64,000 bases of DNA, from contig CALSLK010000003.1 in assembly GCA_943787175.1 (NCBI GenBank), positions 1-64,000 of the forward strand, read 5' to 3'. The stretch is from an uncultured Alphaproteobacteria bacterium. GTDB lineage: Bacteria > Pseudomonadota > Alphaproteobacteria > SP197. Each line of letters starts with the position of its first letter. Position 1 is the first letter of the stretch. The translations under genes were made by a program, and so were the position numbers. Below the pieces are notes generated by a model, which saw only the letters and a list, made by a program, of their open reading frames with translations, made no database searches and was not told the DNA's origin. This document shows, piece after piece, positions 18,420 through 27,946 of this stretch.

Positions 18420-19535
18420 ATGATCTATGACTTTGCCACGGGCAATACGAACCCGGAGAACTTCCCTGCCGACGAACTGGCTGCTGCTGCGGCCGACGTC
18501 ATTCCCAAGATCGTTGTGGAGCTCAACCGCTATCCCGGAAAGTTCGGCCATTTGGGTTTACGCAAACTCATGGCCCAGCGTGAATTCGACCGGGAAGGTG
18601 TTACACTTGATCCGGATCAGATCATCCTGACTCATGGCTCGATGCAGGCCATCACAATGGTTGCCGACGCCCTGTGCCAGGGCGATGACCCGCTGATCGT
18701 GATGGAAGAGCATTGTTACCCCGGTTCCATCAATGCCTTTCGTTCGATGGGCATCGATATGGTCGGCATTCCACTGGATGATAAAGGCATGCGTGTTGAC
18801 CTGCTGGGTGAAGCGCTTGCTGACCTGGACCGCCAGGGGCGCAAGCCGCGTTTCATCTACACGCTTGCCACTTATCAGAATCCCACCGGCACGGTCATGC
18901 CGCGTGAACGACGCCTTGAACTGATTGCCCTTGCGCGCAAATACGATTGCATCGTGGTCGAAGACAACTGTTATGGCGATGTCCATTTCGAGGGCGAGAA
19001 GCCGCCTGCGCTCTATGCGCTCGATGACGATCCCCGACATATCTATATCTGCTCGCTCTCCAAGGTTTTCGCGCCGGGGGTACGTCTTGGTTACCTGACG
19101 GCGGCTCCTGCCATGCTCGAGCAGATTCTGGCCAAACGTCACGATGCCGGACCCAACACGATGGCTGCAGCCATCACCGAGGCTTATCTGAAGGACCGGT
19201 TGTGGGATCACATCGAAACGGCCAACGAAGCTCTCAAGAAAAAGCGCGATGCCATGCTGGCCACACTCGCTGAGCACAGTGGCAACCTCTACTCATTCTC
19301 CCACCCGGTGGGCGGTCTCTTCATCTGGCTCGAGATGGCCGATGATATCGATATGGATCGCCTGCTGGTGATTGCCGAGGAACGGCAGGTGAAGTTCCTG
19401 GCTGGAGGCAGTTTCAATGTGCGCGGAGAGAAGGGACCGTATCTGCGCCTTGCCTTCGGCTTCCCGCCTGTCGAGGAAATCGAGGCAGGCGTTGCCAAAC
19501 TTGCTGCGTGCATCCGGGATGCGCGACGCAGCTGA
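18420..19535 (+). CDS. PLP-dependent aminotransferase, class I/II (2-aminoadipate-aminotransferase-like)
   Basis: An intact 371-residue fold-type I aminotransferase. The segment YPGKFGHLGLRKLMAQRE near the N-terminus is typical of the MocR-like/LysN branch. YQNPTGTVMP and VVEDNCYGDVHF bracket the cofactor-binding Asp region, and the Schiff-base lysine is in SLSKVFAPGVRLGY. It lacks a GntR DNA-binding domain, so it is an enzyme rather than a regulator. It lies 36 bp after the GMC gene and 43 bp before an SDR in an apparent operon. The amino donor and acceptor are unknown. Confidence 0.87.
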   Translation: MIYDFATGNTNPENFPADELAAAAADVIPKIVVELNRYPGKFGHLGLRKLMAQREFDREGVTLDPDQIILTHGSMQAITMVADALCQGDDPLIVMEEHCYPGSINAFRSMGIDMVGIPLDDKGMRVDLLGEALADLDRQGRKPRFIYTLATYQNPTGTVMPRERRLELIALARKYDCIVVEDNCYGDVHFEGEKPPALYALDDDPRHIYICSLSKVFAPGVRLGYLTAAPAMLEQILAKRHDAGPNTMAAAITEAYLKDRLWDHIETANEALKKKRDAMLATLAEHSGNLYSFSHPVGGLFIWLEMADDIDMDRLLVIAEERQVKFLAGGSFNVRGEKGPYLRLAFGFPPVEEIEAGVAKLAACIRDARRS

Positions 19536-19578
19536 CACATCAGAATTTTCAGTCAACGAACAATCGAGGAGAAGAACC

Positions 19579-20292
19579 ATGCTGCCAGCAGCCGGACGTG
19601 TTGTGATGGTCTCAGGTGCCAGCGGAGGGATCGGCAATGCCATTGCCCAATGTCTCCACAACAAGGGTTACAGCGTCAGCCTTGGCGCACGCAATGTCGA
19701 CAAGATCGGGCCGTGGATTGGCGAGGGTGATCAGGACCGCCTGATGAGCCATGTCTATGAAGCCACGGACCGGGAGGGCAACCAGGCCTGGGTCGATGCC
19801 ACCGTCGAACGGTTTGGGCGCATCGATGGTCTGGTCAATGCTGCTGGCATGGGCGGCATGGCCAATCTGGAAGATGAAGACGAAGATGTCTTTGACGACC
19901 TCTGGCAGGTTAACACCAAGGGGCCGATGCGCATGATCCGGCTGACGCTGCCGCATCTGCGGGCCAGCGGAAGCGGGCGTATCGTTCTGGTCTCGTCGCT
20001 GTCGGGCAAACGCGTGACGAACGATGGTACCGGATACGCCTTGAGCAAGTTCGCGCTGATGGCGGTGAACCATGCTGCACGACGTGCCGGTTGGGAAGAT
20101 GGTGTGCGGTCCACTGCTGTCTGCCCCGGTTGGGTCAATACGGCCATGGCCAAGAACGCTGTGGGCATCGAACGCGAAGACATGATCCAGCCTGACGACC
20201 TTGCCGAGCTGGTGGAAACCGCAATCGCGTTGCCCAACGGTGCTGCGGTGGCGGAATTGCTCGTCAGCTGCTCACTGGGCGACCTCTTCTGA
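19579..20292 (+). CDS. Short-chain dehydrogenase/reductase (SDR)
   Basis: An intact 237-residue classical SDR. The NAD(P)-binding motif is VSGASGGIGNAIA, the structural motif is NAAG (VNAAGMGG), and the catalytic Ser-Tyr-Lys triad appears in VLVSSLSG and GYALSKFAL (YxxxK). ATG 19579 follows CGAGGAG. It is sandwiched between the aminotransferase and a DadA-like oxidase in the same direction, which suggests the operon processes an amino alcohol or amino/keto acid. No specific substrate can be read from sequence. Confidence 0.88.
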   Translation: MLPAAGRVVMVSGASGGIGNAIAQCLHNKGYSVSLGARNVDKIGPWIGEGDQDRLMSHVYEATDREGNQAWVDATVERFGRIDGLVNAAGMGGMANLEDEDEDVFDDLWQVNTKGPMRMIRLTLPHLRASGSGRIVLVSSLSGKRVTNDGTGYALSKFALMAVNHAARRAGWEDGVRSTAVCPGWVNTAMAKNAVGIEREDMIQPDDLAELVETAIALPNGAAVAELLVSCSLGDLF

Positions 20293-20301
20293 TCCGCTGA
20301 C

Positions 20302-21555
20302 ATGGTCCAGTCCAAGGTTACGATCGTGGGCGCCGGCATTGTCGGCGCCTGCATCGCACGTTGCCTGGGGAAAGCCGGCCATGACGTTGTTCTGGTGGAC
20401 CGCAATGATCCGGGAAGCGGCTGTTCGTTCGGTAACTCTGGTGCAATTCTCTCCCTCAGTGCCTCGACCCAGTTGCCGGGGCCACGCTTGCTGGCGCAGA
20501 TTCCCGGCATGTTGCTGGACCGGAACGCGCCACTGGTTCTGCGTTGGCGTCATCTGCCGGGCCTGATGCCCTGGCTGGCCGCGTTTGTGGCTGGCTGCCG
20601 GGAACAGCGTCAGGTCGAGACGGCACGAGCCATGGCAACCCTGTTGTCTGACACGACCGGAGCCTATGACCGACTGCTCAAGGGAAGCCCGGCGGATGCC
20701 CTGATCCGAAGGAACGGTACTCTGGGTCTTTCGCGCACCGATGAATGGTTTTCTGGCGACAGCTGGCGGCGCGAGCTCAATGCATCTTTGGGCGCCAGAA
20801 TGGAGGAAGTATCGCGCGAAGAGCTCGATCAGATGGAGCCTTCACTTTCGTCATCGGTTGTCCGCGCCATGTACTACCCCGATGCCTACAGCACGCTCGA
20901 CCCGGCCGGACTGACCCAACAGATCGTGCGCGATACGCTTGCAGAGGGTGGCCAGTTTGTTCAGGCAGAGGTCCGGGACATCAGCGTGGAGAACGGCAAG
21001 CCGACCGCTCTGGTGACCGACAAGGGAGAGATGACGGTCGATCGGCTGATCGTGGCGGCTGGTGCCTATTCCCATCAGGTGGCCCGCAAGATGGGTATCA
21101 GGGTGTTGCTCAACACGGAACGTGGCTACCACGTTGATCTTGACGGCACGGCTACCGGGCTGCAGCGGGTTCTGCTGCACGGTGAACATGCCCTAGCCAT
21201 CAACCCGCGGCCGAACGGCCTGCGCATCGCCGGAACCGTGGAATTTGCCAGTCTGGATGCGCCGCCGGACTATCGGCGCGCGCGTGCCCTTTGGAACAAG
21301 GGTCGAGAAGTCTTGAAAGAGACCTGTGATAGCGAACCACCCAGCATGTCTTTCTGGATGGGCCGGCGCCCGACTCTGCCGGATTACCGCCCGGTGATTG
21401 GCCCGGCACCGGGATTGAAGAACTGCTGGTTCGCGTTCGGACACCAGCATCTGGGTATGAGTCTGGCTGCACGGACCGGTGAGATTGTTGCCGACCTGGT
21501 TGCTGACCGTGATCCAGGTGTCAATCTGGCCCCTTTTCGCGCCAACCGCTTTTGA
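20302..21555 (+). CDS. FAD-dependent amino acid oxidase/dehydrogenase, DadA-like
   Basis: An intact 417-residue DAO-superfamily flavoprotein. The FAD-binding fold is VTIVGAGIVGACIARCLGKA (residues 6-25), then GCSFGNSGAI, characteristic of D-amino acid dehydrogenase small subunits (DadA). The C-terminal GRRPTLPDYRPVIGP and FGHQHLGMSLA motifs also fit DadA. Its start lies 10 bp after the SDR stop with no clear ribosome site, suggesting coupled translation. It probably oxidises a D-amino acid or an N-substituted amino acid. It ends the operon, with a weak hairpin downstream. Confidence 0.87.
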   Translation: MVQSKVTIVGAGIVGACIARCLGKAGHDVVLVDRNDPGSGCSFGNSGAILSLSASTQLPGPRLLAQIPGMLLDRNAPLVLRWRHLPGLMPWLAAFVAGCREQRQVETARAMATLLSDTTGAYDRLLKGSPADALIRRNGTLGLSRTDEWFSGDSWRRELNASLGARMEEVSREELDQMEPSLSSSVVRAMYYPDAYSTLDPAGLTQQIVRDTLAEGGQFVQAEVRDISVENGKPTALVTDKGEMTVDRLIVAAGAYSHQVARKMGIRVLLNTERGYHVDLDGTATGLQRVLLHGEHALAINPRPNGLRIAGTVEFASLDAPPDYRRARALWNKGREVLKETCDSEPPSMSFWMGRRPTLPDYRPVIGPAPGLKNCWFAFGHQHLGMSLAARTGEIVADLVADRDPGVNLAPFRANRF

Positions 21556-21556
21556 C

Positions 21557-21609
21557 TTGGCATTACTCCTAAATGCCCAAACCAGGCAGATTGCTCCGAC
21601 GTTTTTTTT
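21557..21609 (+). terminator. Possible terminator after the DadA-like gene
   Basis: TTGGCATT (21557-21564) pairs with AATGCC(C)AA (21572-21580) with one bulged C, and a run of eight T follows at 21602-21609. The 21-nt distance between hairpin and T-run is too long for a classical intrinsic terminator, so this is tentative. The remaining 21610-21807 shows nothing I can name. Confidence 0.35.
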
Positions 21610-21807
21610 AACTTTCTCCGGATTACAAATTTAACTGACACTCTCATCAAACCTGGGCTGGCTTCAGAGGAGCCAGACTTGGCATGGCAACCAAAGAATA
21701 AGGAGTTGTATCGGGTTTCGCTTTTATCAATTCGATTGCTGGGTTCCTGATCCGGTGGGTAGGTTTTCTGATCCAGGCCAAATGGCTTTGTCTAGTTGCT
21801 TAGCCTC

Positions 21808-22492
21808 CTATGCTACGTGACAGGTCAAATCCGGCAGCCCGGCGATGGTTGCATGGAGGGTGTCGCCGCGCTCAACCGGACCGACACCTGCGGGGGGTAC
21901 CAGTAAAGATGATGTCGCCGGCCATCAGTTCGACAAGGCCGGAAAGATAGGCGATGGCTTCTTCGGTCTTCCAGATCATCTGGTTGACGTTGCCCTTCTG
22001 GCGCGACTCTCCGTTGATGGTCAGGTCGATCGCTGCATCGTTGACATGACCACTCACGGCGGCTGGCACCAGCGCACCGACAGGGCCTGAAGCGTCGAAG
22101 CCTTTGGCCATGTCCCAAGGGCGCCCGGCCTTCTTTGCAGCGGCCTGAAGGTCGCGCCGTGTCATGTCCAGTCCTGTGGCATAGCCGAAGACATGGCTGG
22201 CGGCGTCAGTGACGGCAATGTCGCGCCCGCCCTTGTGCAGGGCCACGACCAGTTCGACCTCGTGATGGAGTTCGCTGGTCGCCGTAGGGTAGGGAAGGTT
22301 GCCGCCCGGGATGATTGCCGTTGCGGGTTTCATGAAGAAAAACGGCTCCTCGCGGTCGGGATTGCCGCCCATTTCAATGGAATGTTCAGCGTAGTTCCGC
22401 CCAATACAAAAGGCACGGGCAACCGGGAAACGATCCGTGCTGTCGCTGATTTCGATGCTGACGGGTGACAGGGGAGGGACGGCAAAGGACAT
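21808..22492 (-). CDS. Fumarylacetoacetate hydrolase (FAH) family protein, one frameshift
   Basis: The FAH fold is evident from ARAFCIGRNYAEHSIEM, the metal-binding HHEVELVVAL segment and MAGDIIFTGTP. The frame breaks inside a run of six C (21892-21897 on the plus strand as G); with five C the protein continues AGVGPVERGDTLHATIAGL and ends naturally at 227 residues. ATG 22490-22492 follows an AGGA-like site. FAH-family enzymes cleave or decarboxylate acylpyruvate-type substrates (for example fumarylpyruvate hydrolase). It is convergent with the DadA operon. The adjacent 22493-22856 shows no supported gene. Confidence 0.85.
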
Positions 22493-22856
22493 GGTGCAGG
22501 TTTCCTGGAGGAGCGGGGTGGCAGGGCGAAGATGGCTTTCTGGCTTCAGGTTTTCATCGCTTCTTCGACCAGGACTGGCCTGATGCACTGTGCCACCGTC
22601 CCAAGTGGGAGAAAAGCGTCTACTTTCGTCGGCAGAGGCGGCATTTGCCCAAGTTTCGATGCTGGGACATGCCTGCCTTGCCGGAGCAGAGTTGCGCCTG
22701 TTTTCCCGTAGGTCCGACGCAGGGTCTTGCGTGGATTGATGGGACACCGTGGTTGACGCTAAGCAGGAGCCCCCGAGGGAGAGTTCTGCGCGTCTTCGTA
22801 ATGTTTGCCGTCATGCTGCGTTGGTCTGAGGAATCCTAAATGTCTGGAGAGATTTT

Positions 22857-23929
22857 ATGATTTTGAGAAGTATCGCCTTGTTGTCTGCTGTTCTGGTGGT
22901 TTTGATTTCTTCACTGTCAGTCGGTGGCAGTGCCCACGCGTCTGCGGATGAAGGTGATGGCAGCTTCTCGGCGTTGATGGCCACGGACCTGGTGGTGCCC
23001 AACGCCGGGTACTTCTTTGTCGTCGATTTCGACACCCATGAACGCCAACAACCGTTGCCCGCACCGGCGGTGCGGCCGTGCCGCCCAATGTTCCCGCGGA
23101 ACGGGTTCTTTGTATCCACCTCAACGGCAGCAACGACGACTGGGTCGTCGAGGCGCGCAGTTACGTGCGCGGGCGTCGAGACCCTGCGCCCGCTGAAGTG
23201 AGTTCAGCATCTGGAACTATGAAGGCGCGGTCGCGCCCAACGGCAGCTTCCTGGGCTTTGCCGACCGCGCATCCGATGCCGTGCTGATCTGGTCGGCCAA
23301 CGATCTTGAAACCACCGACCGGCCGGTCGATGCCACGGTCACGTTTGCCGGCGTATCGACTTCACCGATGGCGCAGCTGGGCGATGTGCAGGTTGGCTCG
23401 GCGTCGGCCCAGGTCAGCCCCGGTGTGCGTGTCACCCAGGGGGAGAAGCCCTATTCGGCGCTGCTGGCAACGGATCTGGTGGTGCCCAATGCCGGGACCT
23501 TCTTTGTCGTCGATTTTGACCGGCAGACAACCTCGGTGACGCCGCGCTCGGGCAGTGCACCCGGTGCCTGACGTTGATTCCCCAGAACGGCTTCGTGATC
23601 CATCTCAACGGCAACAACGACGACTGGCTTGTCGAAGCCCGCAGCTATGCCGACAGTGTCGAGACGATCCGGCCCGACTCGACGAGTTCAGCATCTGGAA
23701 CTATGACGGTTCGGTCGCCCCCAACGGCAGCTTCCTGGGTTTTGCCGATCGCGGCGTCCTGACGCCGTGCTGATCTGGGCCGGCAACGGTCTTGCGACCC
23801 CTCAGCGGCCCGGTCAACGCCACGGCGACCGTTACGCAGGCATCGATTTCACCGATGGTGGCAGTCGGCGACATCCACGTCGGCTCTGTCTCCACCACGC
23901 TGTTGAAGGTGGGATCACGCTTTCCCTGA
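22857..23929 (+). pseudogene. Secreted tandem-repeat protein of unknown function, frameshifted
   Basis: ATG 22857 follows GGAGAG and encodes a clear Sec signal peptide (basic start, hydrophobic LLSAVLVVLISSLS, cleavage near AHA-SA). Two domains of about 160 residues follow, each with the blocks ALLATDLVVPNAG, FFVVDFD, IHLNGNNDDWLVEARSY, FSIWNYDGSVAPNGSFLGFADR (in two pieces) and VLIWAGN. At DNA level they repeat with a period of about 484-487 bp (22986 versus 23473; 23204 versus 23688). At least five small indels break the frame; joined, they give about 355 residues ending at TGA 23927-23929. I recognise no family. It lies 83 bp before hyuA and may be unrelated to it. Confidence 0.6.
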
Positions 23930-24012
23930 TGCCGTCCGCGCTTTGGTTGCTGCTCGACATGGTGCCTGCCCACGGGCCATGCTGCGTGTGAAAGACAGGT
24001 AAGTCAGGCATC

Positions 24013-26127
24013 ATGCGGTTTGCGGTCGACACCGGCGGCACCTTCACCGATCTGGTGATCGAGGAAGGCGCGCGCCTCCACCTATTCAAAGCGCCGACAA
24101 CACCGTCCAATCCGGTGGACGGGGTCCTGGATGTGCTGGAAGTGGCGGCGCGCGACCTGGGGCAGGATTGCCGCGAACTGCTGGAGCAGGGTGAACTCTT
24201 CGTGCACGGCACGACGACGGCTACCAACGCCATCGTTACAGGCAACACGGCACGCACGGCATTTCTGACGACGCGTGGACATCCCGATGTTCTGGTCCTG
24301 CGTGAAGGAGGACGGATCGGCCTGCCGCTGTTTGATCACGGCATTGCCTATCCCGAGCCGTTTGTGCCCAGGGCGCTGACCTTTGAGGTGCCCGAACGCG
24401 TGGATGCCAGTGGCAAGGTGATCGAGGCGCTGGACGAAGAGGCGCTGGACACTCTGTTCGATCAGCTTGCTGTGGCTGAGGTTCAGTCGGTTGCCGTCTG
24501 TCTGCTCTGGTCGATCGTCAACCCAGCCCATGAACTGCGTCTGGAAGCTCTGTTGCGTGAGCGGTTCCCCGACCTGTTCATCAGCCTGTCGCACCGGGTC
24601 AATCCCGTCCCTGCGCGAGTACCGCAGGGCTTCGGCCCCGGCGATTGATTGCCGCCCCTGAAGCCGGTCATGGTCGGCCTATCTGGGTGAACTCGAACAA
24701 CGGCTGCGTGACGCCGGCTACGGCGGTCAAGGCTGTTGGTCGTGACGTCCCAGGGCATGATGAAGGACGCCGGCGAACCTGGCGTCCTCACCCATTCATG
24801 TCGTGAAGTCCGGCCCGGCCATAGGCGCCGGTGGCGGCAAAGTACATCGTGGAGCACGGCAGTCTGGGCCGCAATGCCATTGTCGCCGATACCGGCGGCA
24901 CGACCTACGACGTTGCCCTGGTGCGCGACGGTGTCATCCCCGAGACGCGCGAGACCTGGATCGGCCAGCCCTATCTGGGTCATATGACGGGCTTTCCGTC
25001 GGTCGACATCTCCAGTGTCGGTGCCGGTGGCGGCAGCATCGCCGGCGTCGATGAGGCCGGCCTGCTGCATGTCGGCCCCCAGAGTGCCGGTGCGCGGTGC
25101 CGGGGCCGGCCTGCTTTCTGGCGCGGGAGGGACATGCGGGCCCACGGTCACCGATGCTGCCGTGGTGCTGGGGTTTGTCGATCCGGCCTATTTCCTGGGC
25201 GGCCGCATGCGTCTGGATCCTGATCTCGCCCGCGGCGCGCTCATGCGCGATGTCGCCGGGCCGCTGGGCATCACGCGTCGAGGAAGGAGCGCTGGAGCGG
25301 TGATGGCTCTGGCTGACCGAGACCATGGCCGGCGCCATCGAGGACATCACCGTCAACCAGGGCATCGACCCGCGCGATGCCGTCTTGATCGGCGGGTGGC
25401 GGCGCGGCAGGGCTCAACAGCATCGCGATTGCGCGGCGTCTGGGCTGCAGCTCGGTGCTGTTCCCTGACAGTGGGGCGGCGATCAGTGCCGCGGGTGGGC
25501 TGTTGTGTCCGCTGAGCGACGATGCCGCAGAGTTCAGCCTTGTCCGATCTTCGGCTCATTCGACAGGGAACTGGCCAACGCCACGCTCGCTCGCCTGCGC
25601 GCGCGCTGCGAGGCATCTTTGCGCAGAGCTCGGTTGACCCCTCTGCTGGCTGCGACCAGGTGCACTACAGCGTGGAGGCCCGTTATGCCCAGCAGATCTG
25701 GGAGATCAAGGTGCCGTTGCAGAAGGGCGCACTGGAAGACGACGCGGATCTTGCCAGCCTGATCGAAGACTTTCACGGTTTGCATGAGGAGATCTTTGCC
25801 TTTGAAGATCGGCAAGGTGATGTGGAGTTCGTCAACTGGCGCGCCCGTGTTTCTGCAGACCTGCGTGAGACACCCTTGGCTACCATCAGTCAGGGAGAGC
25901 CACGCGTTGCCGTCGGCACGACCCGGATGGGCTATCTGGAAGGGGCGTGGAAGCCGGTGCCGGTGATCGACTTCGGCAGTGTGGCCCAGGGAGAAGAACG
26001 GCAGGGACCTGTATTCGTCGAAACCGATGTGACGACGCTGGTGATCGATAGCCACGCAAGTTTCCACAGGGATGCACAGAGCAACCTGATCGTAACGCTG
26101 GAAGCAGCCGACGGGGAGGCCATGTGA
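24013..26127 (+). pseudogene. hyuA: HyuA-type hydantoinase/5-oxoprolinase A subunit, many frameshifts
   Basis: Joined frames cover a complete HyuA subunit of about 700 residues: N-terminal ATPase motif (FAVDTGGTFTDLVIE), GTTTATNAIV, the second actin-like segment (VADTGGTTYDVALV), GAGGGSIA, and the C-terminal swivelling part ending VTLEAADGEAM. At least eight breaks lie between about 24607 and 25640; those I resolved are mostly an extra C or G (for example CCC for CC near 24609, and again near 24777 and 24825). From 25640 to the stop the frame is clean. HyuA/HyuB pairs hydrolyse cyclic amides with ATP (N-methylhydantoin, 5-oxoproline) or are related to acetone carboxylase. The stop TGA overlaps the hyuB ATG. 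Confidence 0.8.
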
Positions 26128-27899
26128 TGGCCATGAGTGGTCTTGATTTGGCGATTTTCTCGAAACGCATGGAGGGTGTTGCGCGCAAATGCAGAACACC
26201 CTTCTGCGCACGGCACGTTCGGGTGTGATCAACACGGGGCGCGACTTTTCCTGCTGTGTCCTGACGGCTGGCAATGAACTTGTCGCGGCTGCCGAAAGCC
26301 TGCCCATTCATGTCATGGCCGGACCGGACCAGATGGCTGAATCGATGAAGGCGTTTCACCCGGTTCTGGCCAGGGGTGATGCGTTCCTGCACAACTCGCC
26401 CTATCACGGTTGCTCCCACGCAGCCGATCTATCCGTGCTGGTTCCCGTCATGGATGAAGATGGGCGGCATCGCTTCACTGTGCTTGCAAAGGCGCATCAG
26501 GCCGATATCGGAAATTCCATTCCCACGACCTATCATGCAGCGGCGCGTGATGTTTACGAGGAAGGCGCGCTGATCTTTGCTGCGACCAGAGTGCAGCGCG
26601 ATTACCGGGATATCGACGATATCATCCGGCTGTGCGAGATGCGCATTCGCAGCCCCGAACAGTGGCGCGGAGATTATCTGGCCAGTCTGGGCTCCGCACG
26701 GGTGGGCGAGCGCGAACTGATTGCGCTGGCGGATGAAATGGGCTGGGACCAGCTGGAAGCCATGGTCGCTGCCTGGTTCGACTATAGCGAGAAGCGCATG
26801 TCGCTTGCCATCGCCAGCTTGCCCAGGGGCAAGGCGATCGGCGAAACACGCCACGATCCGTTCCCGGGAACGCCCAAGGACGGCATTCCGATCAAGGCGA
26901 AGATCGACGTGCGGCCCGATGAAGGGAAGATCACGCTCGACCTTACCGACAACATCGATTGCCTGCCCAACGGCCTTAATCTGAGCGAAGCCTGCGCGCG
27001 GACGGCTGCGATGGTGGGGACGTTCAACAGTCTTGGCCTGACTGTGCCTACCAATGCCGGCAGCTTCCGGTGTCCTGGACGTGTTGCTGCGCGAGAACTG
27101 TGTGGTCGGCATTCCGCGCCATCCGACAAGCTGCTCCGTGGCGACCCAGAACGTTGCCGACCGCCTGACCAACGCCGTGCACCTGGCCTTTGCCAATCTT
27201 GCCGATGGTTACGGCATGGCAGAGATCGGGGGCGTGCAGACGGCGGCCCAGGCGGTGATTTCCGGGCGTGAGAGAAGCGCGTGGCGGTCGGCCCTTTGTC
27301 GATCAGCTCATCCTGGGCGACACGCTGGGGGCGGGCAGCCCGACGGGCGGACGGCTGGCTGGCCATGATCACGACGGGGACGGCCGGCATGTCCTTCTTC
27401 GACAGCGTCGAGGTCGACGAACTGCGCCACCCCGTTCTGGTCACCGAGCGCAGGCTGTGTGGCCTGATCACGAGGGAGCCGGGACGTTTCGCGGCGCGCC
27501 GGCATCGCAGGTGAGCTTTTCGCGCCCATGGCGCGCAGCCTGGAGGTTCTCTATCAGAGTGACGGCACGGTGTTTCCGGCCCTTGGTGCCCGCGGTGGCG
27601 GTGCGGGCGGCCCGGCCGCAGAACTACCTGACGCGTCGCGATGGCGCGCGTGAGAAGGCCGATGGCTGGGCGACCCTGACGCTGGAGGAGGGCGATGCCG
27701 TGTCACCGGCATCTCGCCCGGCGGTGGCGGTGGTTATGGCCCGGCCATGGCGCGCGATCCCCGACGGGTCGCCCATGATGTCGCGGAAGGGTATGTCTCT
27801 GAAGCGCGCGCCAGGGATGTTTATGGTGTCGTGCTTGATGGCGATGGTGTGGTGAATGAGGACGCCACGCACGCAAAGCGCTCAGAACCCCTGACTTGA
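26127..27899 (+). pseudogene. hyuB: HyuB-type hydantoinase/5-oxoprolinase B subunit, several frameshifts
   Basis: Starts at ATG 26127 overlapping the hyuA stop (TGATG). Landmarks of the HyuB family are NTLLRTARSGVINTGRDFSC, DAFLHNSPYHGCSHAADL, AHQADIGNS and the C-terminal glycine-rich GGGGGYGPAMARDPRRVAHD region. A base is missing near 26188 (AAAATG expected), and further breaks occur near 27065, 27265, 27355 and 27470-27720; the joined product is about 590 residues ending at TGA 27897-27899. Together with hyuA it may hydrolyse N-methylhydantoin, which would feed sarcosine metabolism and fit the methylated-amine theme; this is inference. Confidence 0.8.
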
Positions 27900-27946
27900 G
27901 ATAGACCGCTAAACGTGCTGCCGAACATAGAGCGTACGGGACAGGA

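Noticed and set aside
22857-23929. CRISPR or minisatellite array
   Set aside because: The repeats are two long (~485 bp) coding units, not short direct repeats with unique spacers.
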